A stretch of DNA of 64,000 nt from Dipteris shenzhenensis (taxonomy: Eukaryota > Polypodiophyta > Polypodiopsida > Gleicheniales). A program made the position numbers and the translations under genes. The stretch lies in NCBI GenBank assembly GCA_047967505.1, contig CM106541.1; one strand, written 5' to 3'. Positions 56,292 through 64,000 of the stretch are shown here, one piece after another. Each line of letters opens with the position of its first letter. The stretch's first letter is position 1. The notes under the pieces are model-generated. The model saw nothing but the letters and a program-made list of their open reading frames with translations, did no database searches and had not been told where the DNA came from.

Positions 56292-59200
56292 GCAGTACCA
56301 GTAGAGCTGTTCGTTGCAATTGAGGAGATTTGCACGAAGGTAGTTCATGTACCTGCGGATGAACCGTGGATCATTGACAGTGGTGCATCACGCCACATGA
56401 CCAGTCGGAAGGATTGGTATATCTCTCTATAGCCAGTAGGGAATGACATCCTGGTAGTAGTCGGCAATGATGCAAAATGTCTAGCAAAAGGAAAAGGTAC
56501 GATTGCTCTCAAGTCAGATGGAGTTGTAAAACAGTTGTCTGATGTTCTTTATGTGCCAGATATCAAGAGGAACTTGTTGTCCATTTCTGCGATCACGGAT
56601 CGGGACCTCAAAGTTCAATTCGATAAGAATGGTGCACATATCCTGGATCTTCAAGGAAAGGTCGTTGGTAAAGGTACATGGTGCAACAACATTTACGAAC
56701 TCTCAGCTTTCAGTGCTCAAGCGGATGTGAAGAACACTAAGCTGTGGCATGAGAGGTTTGGTCATCTAAAACTTAGTTCTTTTTAGGAGATGCATAAAAG
56801 TGGAATGATTGCAGACCTAACAGAAATTTCAGATCTGCTCGATGTATGTGAAGCTTGCATGATGGGCAAGCAGCATCGGCATCCCTTTCCTAATGAGGCC
56901 AGTAGGGCAAAGGCTCCTCTAGAGCTCGTTCACACGGACCTCTGCGGAAAGATGGAGATGGAAGCTTTGGGTGGTTCCTACTACTTTATGATGTTGATCG
57001 ATGACTACAGTAGAAGGATATGGATATACTTCCTGAAGACAAAAGACGAGGCTTTAAGTAGGTTCAAGGAATGGCATGTGATGGTTGAGAAAGAATCGAG
57101 GAGGAAGGTGAAGAAGTTGAGATCAGATAGAGGTGGAGAGTTCACATCGACTAAATTCAGAAGTTACTGCAAAAGTCATAGAATCAAGAGGCAGAAACCC
57201 CCGCCACATACATCACAGCAAAATGGAGTAGCAAAACGCAAGATGTGCGTCATCTGCGAAATGGGCCGGAGTATGATGAAAGGGAAAGATTCGCCAAAGA
57301 TTTTCTGGGCTGAAGCATGTAACACTATAGTTTACATCCTGAATCGTAGCTACACGAAGGCTGTGAATGGGATGACTCCACTACAAGCCTTTTCTGGTAA
57401 GAAACCTTCAGCTACACATTTTAGAGTTTTTGGATGTGACTGTTTTGTGCATGTCCCTGATGCTACCAGGACCAAATGGGAATCAAAGAGCCGGAAGTGT
57501 ATTTTCTTCGGCTACAATGAAGAGGCAAAGGGTTACCGTCTCTATATCCTATTACCAAGAAGGTAATTGTAAGTTGCGATGTGGTCTTCTCAGAACAGCC
57601 GCATCAATTGGAGGAGGATGCTTCCTTCCCAGACAACCAGGACCAAGATATCCATCCAGTACTACTACCAATAGCAGACCGAACTCCCCCAATGGTGCTT
57701 GGGAAGATTCAAGACAAACAAGATGAAAAAGAGACTACAGAATCACAATGGCAACGGCCATTCTCGATGTGGGTAAAGCAGCTTTTGGATGGCAGATAAC
57801 CTCCAGCCATTGAGGAGGAACCATCTGAACATTGCCGGTCCAAGAGATTAGAGGAGCAAAGAAGGGTGCTGGAACACTTGGTCAACTATGCTTTGATGAT
57901 AGAAGTGATCCATGCTGATGAACCCAAGTGTCTTGAAGAGGCACAAGGCGATGATAGGTGGATGGAGGCTATGCAGTCGGAGTATGGCTCCATAATGAAG
58001 AACAACACTTGGGACTCTATGGATCGACCACCAAAATGCAAGGTAATCGGAACCAAGTGGGTGTACAAGACCAAGAAGAAGTCCGACGGCATGTTGGATA
58101 AGTACAAGGCTCGGCTCATGGCAAAAGGATTTGCACAGGTACATGGTTTTGATTATCACGATACTTTTGCTCCCATAGCTCGACTAACCACAATTGGCAG
58201 TGTTTTGGCTTTAGCTGCCTAGGGAAGTTGGCCCATGTTTCAGATGGATGTGAAATCTGCCTTTTTGAATGGAGATCTCAAGGAGGAGGTATACGTGGAA
58301 CAACCACCAGGTTTTGAGATCCCCGGTTCAGAAGGTAAAGTCTGCAAACTGAAGAAGGCACTTTATAGATTGAAACAGGCCCCATGAGCGTGGTACCAAC
58401 AAATTGATGCCTACTTTCTACAAAACAGGTTCAGAAGGAGCCCATCTGATGCAAATTTGTATATCTTCAGAGAAGGAGGCAGGTGTATGATCGTGGTTCT
58501 TTATGTTGATGACCTTGTCATAACAGGGAACCATGAAGAGAAGATCTCACAGACGAAGCATTTGCTAGGAAGAGAGTTTGAAATGATAGACCTCAGATTG
58601 ATGCATTTCTATTTGGGGATTGAAGTTTGGCAGGAGCCGAAACAGATCTTTATTTCATAGCTGAAGTATTCTGGAGAGATACTGAAGGCATTTGGCATGG
58701 CTGAGTGCAAGACAGTTGGTATCCCTATGGAGGTTGATGCGAAGCTCTCAAACGAGGATTCATCACCACTGGTGGATGAAGCGAAGTACAGAAGGCTTGT
58801 GGGCAGCTTGATTTACCTATGCAACACATGGCCAGACATTAGTTTTGTGACAGGTGTACTAAGGAGGTTTTCCAATAAGCCCCGGTAGAACCATTGGAGG
58901 GCAGGGATGCGGGTGCTGAAATACATCAAAGGCACACTTGATTATGGCATCACCTATACCAAGGGCAACATCTTGACGGATTATGTGACTCGGATTGGGC
59001 AGGAGATGTGGACAATAGGAGATCAGTGACAGAGTACTGTATCTCACTTGGATCTGGAGTTGTGTCATGGGTCAGTGTCATGGGTCAGCAAGAAGCAACC
59101 CACAATTGCTCTTTCTTCTACCGAGGCCGAGTACAAATCTGCATGCTTTGCTTCTTGTGAGGCAGTGTGGTTGAGGAGGATTTTGGGGGACATGGGTGTA

Positions 59201-59430
59201 GTGCAGAACAAGCCTATGCAGTTATCATGTGACAATCAGAGTTGCATGGCGATTGCAAAGAACTCAGTGTTCCACGCTTGCACAAAACACATTGAGATTT
59301 AATATCACTTTGTACGCGAGCTCATCATGGATGGAGAGGTCGACTTAGTGTACTGTCCGACTACAGAGAATGTACATCTTCACAAAGGCTCTTGGAAGAG
59401 ACTTGCTAGAGAGGCATCTTCATCACCTTC
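56292..59430 (+). pseudogene. copia 4 pol: protease, integrase, RT, RNase H
   Basis: Protease WIIDSGASRHMTS (about 56370). Integrase (56790-57566) with a HERFGHLKL pre-integrase block, LVHTDLCGKM, LIDDYSRRIWIYFLK, RSDRGGEFTS and [43 protein letters not shown] and VVLYVDDLVITGN (about 58490-58530). RNase H: ALSSTEAEYKSACFASCEAV and LSCDNQSCMAIAKNSVFH. Stops include TAG at expected Q or W, a TGA at expected R (RLKQAP-stop-AWYQQ, about 58386), and a frameshift after IN. Confidence 0.88.
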
Positions 59431-59480
59431 ACATTGGACCGAAAAAGTAAGTTCACTTGCGGGTGGACATTGAGGGGGGG

Positions 59481-60178
59481 TGTTAGATATCAATGCTCCA
59501 CTCTCGTGTAACTATGTGGGAACCAGCTAACTCTACTTGTAAGCCCCCCATATGAGGAGAAGGCATTTGAGTATCTCGGTTATCTGGTAGGTCTTGGTTT
59601 GGACACCAGATGGGGGCCATGTGTGGCCTGATGGCTGGATGGTTGCAGATAGAGTTGGCACATTGCCAACTAGGCTACATGCAAGTGCGGGAAGGCATCC
59701 TTGACTGACCGCACTGAGGGTTGACGGAGCATTTATTGGGGCAGCCAACTCTCAGTTGCGTGGCCCGTTTGGAGCCTCAGATGATCCCGGATGGCTCTAT
59801 TTTGTGCACCGGTTCTATCGTATGGTCGGTGGCCTATTTCGGGACTGACCCCCAGTCGATCATTTTGGGTGGACTGGGTCGGTCACCCAAGTGAGCCTAA
59901 CCGACTACAACTGGTGGCTATATAAGAGCAAGCTCGTGAAGCCCATTTCATCACTGGCTACAGTAACCCTGATTCCTTAGCATTTAGCCTCCGTCTTCTA
60001 CTATTTCCAGCATGCCATCGAAGCTTCTTTCTTAGTAGCGCATGGTGGGCAGGCAGCGCCATCTATTGTATCAGTTCTACAGTAATCAAATTTTTGATTC
60101 TCCATACTATCTTATTTTATCTCTTGCGTACAAGATCCTGTTATCTGTTGAGCACAAACATTGTATTATTTTCTTATA
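59481..60178 (+). repeat. 3' LTR of copia 4
   Basis: 698 bp, matching 54667-55398 with small deletions. Ends TTCTTATA. Confidence 0.94.
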
Positions 60179-60899
60179 ATAGTTAGATATATAAGAGATC
60201 CGATGAGCTGTCGATGGTACTTGTCATTGACTGTAGGCTTGTCTAGAACTTTTGTAAGTTCAAACTTAGTTCCATGAGAGTGGCTGCAATCTTGCAATCT
60301 GCCACATGAAACTTCTTCAGGAGACTGTGCACATATTTTTGCTTGCTCATGAAGGTGCTATTTGAGTCTCTCCAAAACTCAATGCCAAGACAATAGTGCA
60401 TAAATCCAAAATCTTTCATGTCAAACTTTGCAAATAAGTCTTGTTTCAGCTTCTTGATGAAGCTTTCATTGCTTTCTGTCACAACCAGATTATCAACATA
60501 CAAAAGTACAATAGTGACGTCTTCCCCTTGAACTTTGTAGTAGAGAGTATGATATGCATTGGACTTCATGTATCCTAGATTAGCAAAATACTTGTCGATT
60601 TTGCTATACCAACTTCTCGATGCTTGCTTTAAGTCATCAAAACTTCTTGTCAAGTGTGTCTTCGAAGTATACTAGCTCATTTAAAGCCATGATGGTAGTC
60701 ATGAGAGCATAATTGGTAGTTTCAATCTGAATTGCTTTGCCTTTTTGAGCATATGTCAATTCGACTGGTGGTCTGCTTCTTTTGGTAGACCATCTGAGTT
60801 GTTGCTCTTCTTGGGGTGTCTTTGGCAATTCTTGCTCTTCTTCATGAATAACACCTATTTCATTAATTTTGGACTCGTGCACTATCCAAATTCATTTTG

Positions 60900-61550
60900 T
60901 GAGATAATTTTGGATAAAACATTTTAAAAAAAGAGGCTCTGATAAAACAAAACATTGAGTCAAAAAGGAAGATTTTAAAAAATCAAATTAGAAAAAATGA
61001 CGTGAGATGTTATTAAAACTAGAGTACATTAAAAATAGAGGACATCACATTGTTAAAAGAGACAAAAAGTAAGATTTTAAAAAATCAAATTAGAAAAAAT
61101 GGCATGACATGTTATTAAAACTAGAGTACATCTCAAAAAGAGCACATCACATTTGTACAAGAAGTAGATCATAACTTAAACAAACTCTACATAACTCCCT
61201 ACTGCCCAGAAACAACACACATGACTGACTAAATGACCAAGTGCTGAGTCCACTTCTAAGAACGACATACATAGTCGAATAAATGACTAAGTGCCGAACT
61301 ATACCTAGATATTGGTTAGAAAGGAAGATGTTACATCTCAACAACACACATAGTCAAAAAGTCGACCAAGTGTAGAGGAGAGTAACAGTACCATTGACTG
61401 GATATAGCCAACTGAATTTTTACTCATTATCCTCATGTAGGGGCATTTCAAGGATAGATCAAGGGGACCATATCTTTGGTCAGGATAAAGCCATATGTTG
61501 TCAAAAAACACCTTAATACAGTCTCTCTTATCTTCTTAATCACCCAAAGT
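60900..61550. repeat. AT-rich spacer with short tandem repeat
   Basis: Two copies of aaaaaatcaaattagaaaaa with atgttattaaaactagagta (about 60975-61035 and 61078-61133), unit about 102 bp. No gene seen. Confidence 0.75.
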
Positions 61551-62003
61551 CTAGAAGATCTCATCATTGGTCTCTCTTATCTTCTCAATAACCCAATCTT
61601 TCACTGCCTCCATGGCTGTATCCTCAACATAATTACATGCAAAGAAGAAATTTAAGCAATCACAAATTGTTTCTTTATCATTTCTCTGTGAGGCTCTTAT
61701 TGTTCTCTCAGCATCCGCATCAAATCGCCCATGATGAGAGCTGTGATAACAAAGGTTACTTAAGAAGTCTAAGAGATCTTGTCGTGCTTTTATCATACGT
61801 CTTAAAAGTCTTTCACTTTCTGCTATCTTGAGAGTCTCCTCCCTCTTTGCGTGCCTTTGTGCATCAAATTCCTCTCTCTCCATGTGTGTCAAAGGAGAAC
61901 CTTGTCGAATTCTGGCCTCTCTCTGTGCTCCTTGGTCAGCAATCCATTCTTTGAGACTGTTAATTCCGAACTCCACGTCTTCGACAATCTCAAGGACATC
62001 CAT
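61551..62003 (-). CDS. intact 150-codon ORF, unknown, helical and charged
   Basis: Complete open frame from ATG (62001-62003) to stop. MDVLEIVEDVEFGINSLKEW is followed by a strongly charged helical middle (THMEREEFDAQRHAKREETL, ESERLLRRMIKARQDLLDFL), probably coiled coil, and a C-terminal part with TICDCLNFFFACNYVEDTAM. No membrane segment or signal peptide. The upstream side (62010-62990) is a tandem repeat array. The intact frame stands out among the decayed coding DNA here. It may belong with the Ulp1-like gene to the right, on the same strand, as part of another mobile element; that is inference. Confidence 0.45.
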   Translation of the reverse strand: MDVLEIVEDVEFGINSLKEWIADQGAQREARIRQGSPLTHMEREEFDAQRHAKREETLKIAESERLLRRMIKARQDLLDFLSNLCYHSSHHGRFDADAERTIRASQRNDKETICDCLNFFFACNYVEDTAMEAVKDWVIEKIRETNDEIF

Positions 62004-62039
62004 GGGTGGGGAGATGATAAAGAAAGGGAGATGGACTAC

Positions 62040-62990
62040 GATGGAAGAAAGAAGAAAGTGTTTGTGGAAGGACTAGGATGGAAGAATACAAGTTAATGAG
62101 AAGCACTAGGATGGATGAAAGAAGAGAGTGTTTGTGGAAGAACTAGGATAGAAGAATACAAGTTATCAAGATGGATGAAAGAAGAGAGTGTTTGTGGAAG
62201 GACTAGGATAGAAGAATACAAGTTACTGAGAAGGACTAGGATGTAAGAAATAAGAGAATGTTTGTGGAAGGACTAGGATGGAAGAATACAAGTGGACTAA
62301 GGCACGATGTGTTCATTATGATAAGGATAAGGGTTGGAATAAAGTGAGAGAAGCATTGGTAATGCTCTACTTTAAGTGAGTGGAGATTGTCCAACTGAAT
62401 AAAATTTTGCAGAGCATTGGGAATGCTGTACTTTAAGTGAGTGGAGCATTGGGAATTGATACTTGCAAGTGAAATATATTACAAGTGAGAGAGAGAGAGA
62501 GAGCGATAAGACGAATACAAGTTAATTAGAAGGACTAGGATGTAAGAAATAAGAGAGTGTCTTGAAGGGATCGAAAGTGAGGGAAGATGTAAAGTGAAAG
62601 ACGAATACAAGTTAATCAGAAGGACTAGGATGTAAGAAATATGAGAGCGTTTGTGGAAGGACTAGGATGGAAGAATACAAGTGCACTAAGGCACGATGTG
62701 TTCACTATGATAAGGATAAGGGTTGGAATAAAGTGAGAGAAGCATTGGGAATGCTCTACTTAAAGTGAGTGGAGACTAGGATGGAAGAATACAAGTGCAC
62801 TAAGGCAGGATGTGTTTGCTATGATAAGGATAAGGGTTGGAATAAAGTGAGAGAAGCATTGGGAATGCTCTACTTTAAGTGAGTGGAGACTATCCAACTG
62901 AATAAAATTTTGCAGAGCAATGGGAATGCTGTACTTTAAGTGAGTGGAGCATTGGGAATTGATACTTACGAGTGAAATATATTACAAATA
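62040..62990. repeat. tandem repeat array upstream of the 150-codon ORF
   Basis: Units of about 60-75 bp built from aagagagtgtttgtggaagg and actaggatggaagaatacaa (62040-62300), then longer units of about 190 bp with gcactaaggcacgatgtgtt, ggataagggttggaataaag and gagaagcattgggaatgctc (62290-62960). Includes a short GA microsatellite (about 62487-62504). Confidence 0.88.
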
Positions 62991-63215
62991 TTACATCATC
63001 ACATATTCGTATCAAAATTCTCATCACACAAGGATTTATTTCCAAATAATCACATCATCACACATTCATATCATAAAATTGTGTGCATGAAGAAATATAT
63101 TACAAATATTACATCATCACATATTCATATCAAAATTCTCATCACACAAGGATTTATTTCCAAATAATCACATCATCACACATATATATCATAAAATTGT
63201 GTGCATGAAATAATT
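62975..63215. repeat. tandem repeat, two units of about 118 bp
   Basis: Two copies of atattacaaatattacatca, tcaaaattctcatcacacaa, ggatttatttccaaataatc and cataaaattgtgtgcatgaa. Confidence 0.88.
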
Positions 63216-63301
63216 ATACAAATATCATCAGTAAATGCCACTTAAGTAATAAGTCACAAATTGGTGTATAATCAACAAAAACTACAAACACAACATCATA
63301 C

Positions 63302-63899
63302 ATGCATCACAACTCTTCTGATGCTTCTAGTGGAGACTATGGCAACTCTTCTGATGCTTCTAATGGAGGCTGTGGTGCCCTAGATGTACACTCAGTCTCT
63401 ACTTCTTCTATAGTATGTAGTGCTTTCGGAGTAGACTTAGTATCCTCTTCCTTAAATGCAAGCGGAGGCTGTGGCAACTCTTCTAATGCTTCCAGTGGAG
63501 GCTGTGGTGCTATAGGTGTACACACTGAGTCTCTACTTCTTCTGTAGTGTGCAGTGCTTTCACAGTAGACTCAGTCTCCTCTTCCTTAAATGCAAGCTCT
63601 GATATTGCTTCAATTACATGTTGTATTCTAATGGCAGCAATTAGGTCTCGAATGATTTTAGCCCTAAACAATTGTATATCCTCCTCTGAATATTTGAGCT
63701 CCAAAGAGTCTTCTGATGAGATCTGTGGCTTAAGTGAGAAAATTTCATTGAAAATCAACATGCAGTTGTAGGCAACTCTCCACCCACAACTATGCCCATC
63801 TTCCTGCTCTACTAGTAAATGCTTTTGGAAGTCTACCGAGTCTTTGTACTATCCTGTTTCTCTGATAGCAGATACCAACTTCTCAATCGACCTGCTCAT
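63302..63899 (-). pseudogene. Ulp1-like (C48) cysteine protease, C-terminal exon with repeat tail
   Basis: Minus strand; the gene enters from the right edge (a donor gtaagt lies at about 63976-63981 on the minus strand). The exon near 63899-63740 reads FQKHLLVEQEDGHSCGWRVA then YNCMLIFNEIFS. Q followed six residues later by CG is the Ulp1/SENP signature (oxyanion Q and catalytic C, here codon 63786-63788). One TAG (63849-63851) precedes it. The C-terminal tail consists of duplicated segments, FKEEETESTVKALHTTEEVE and FKEEDTKSTPKALHTIEEVE, with PQPPLEASEEL repeats, shifted in frame near 63510. Ulp1-like domains are common cargo of plant DNA transposons. The catalytic His/Asp lie outside the window. 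Confidence 0.45.
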
Positions 63900-64000
63900 C
63901 ATGACATATTAAAAAAACTTAGTGTGTCTATTACATAAGGTACATAATATAGAAGTAACAACAGATTAATAGAATACTTACATTTGCACTGAGCCATGAA

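Larger units (their letters stand above)
54667..60178 (+). mobile_element. Ty1/copia LTR retrotransposon 4, plus strand
   Basis: LTRs at 54667-55398 and 59481-60178, with target duplication ATAGT (54662-54666 and 60179-60183). Primer-binding site at 55399-55410, polypurine tract ttgaggggggg at 59470-59480. The 3' LTR is about 34 bp shorter than the 5' LTR and ends TA rather than CA. Inserted into the RT/RNase H region of copia 5. Confidence 0.96.
53739..60900 (-). mobile_element. copia 5 (minus strand), split by copia 4; related to copia 2
   Basis: The 3' LTR at 53739-53958 (minus strand TGTTGAGGATTC…TTCA) is related to the copia 2 LTR. RNase H lies at 54060-54660: IEEEYKALTTGTCEAICLRK, TIYCDNQSAQALSKK. 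RT continues beyond the inserted copia 4 at 60184-60650 (SWYSKIDKYFANLGYMKS, VLLYVDNLVVTE with YVDD changed to YVDN). The pre-RT segment at 60640-60882 shares ELTYAQKGKAIQ with copia 2. The central RT core is deleted near 60640. No 5' LTR; the element ends near 60900. Confidence 0.88.

Noticed and set aside
1-64000. CRISPR arrays, tRNA or rRNA genes
   Set aside because: No spacer-repeat pattern, tRNA cloverleaf or rRNA segment recognised; the tRNA-like matches are only retrotransposon primer-binding sites.

Overview
This looks like intergenic DNA from a land plant with a large, repeat-rich genome. Evidence: many Ty1/copia elements primed by initiator-Met tRNA, L1-like LINE, hAT and Ty3/gypsy debris, short GT-AG introns, telo-box/TATA promoters, and old coding sequence broken mainly by CAG-to-TAG and TGG-to-TAG changes, the pattern expected from long-term CHG cytosine methylation. 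A gymnosperm or fern scale genome is my guess; the sequence does not fix the species. No tRNA, rRNA, CRISPR or bacterial-type operon was seen.

The most notable content is two copies of an apparently undescribed DNA transposon. Copy 2 (about 44509-53456, terminal inverted repeats at both ends) carries two unknown rightward genes, a long fold-back hairpin, a leftward gene for a histone H3-like protein, and a leftward spliced transposase-like gene. Copy 1 (before 388 to about 16430) has the same hairpin, H3-like gene and transposase in the same order and orientation. The H3-like protein keeps an H3-type N-terminus (MARIKETTRPIG in copy 1) and a full histone fold (TNLCAIHAK-type block, REIAQ-type helix), separated by a long low-complexity tail. 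Both copies keep a TATA box 32 nt from the start codon position, with telo-box and site-II-like motifs, as in plant cell-cycle genes. Both are now pseudogenes.

Layout. 1-5330: transposon copy 1. 5334-16188: an outer copia element (minus strand, TSD ATGAG) inserted beside the transposase start codon. It is itself split by an inner copia element (5912-11190, plus strand, TSD TATAC) that carries what looks like a captured Ole e 1-type host gene fragment in place of the start of gag. 16194-16430: rest of the copy 1 leader. 16435-24640: fragments of copia, hAT, LINE and gypsy elements plus microsatellites. 26316-30930: copia element 3 (TSD AAGAT) lacking integrase. 31000-36600: AT-rich relics. 37672-38135: two exons of a probable bHLH-factor C-terminal ACT-like domain, the best host-gene candidate. 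38200-43200: satellite and microsatellite arrays. 44509-53456: transposon copy 2, inserted in a copia reverse transcriptase relic whose halves flank it in matching register. 53739-60900: copia element 5 (minus), split by copia element 4 (54667-60178, plus, TSD ATAGT). 61551-64000: an intact 150-codon ORF of unknown function, tandem repeats, and the C-terminal end of an Ulp1-like protease gene entering from the right edge.

Coordinates of degraded elements are approximate where marked. Family assignments come from motif recognition alone.
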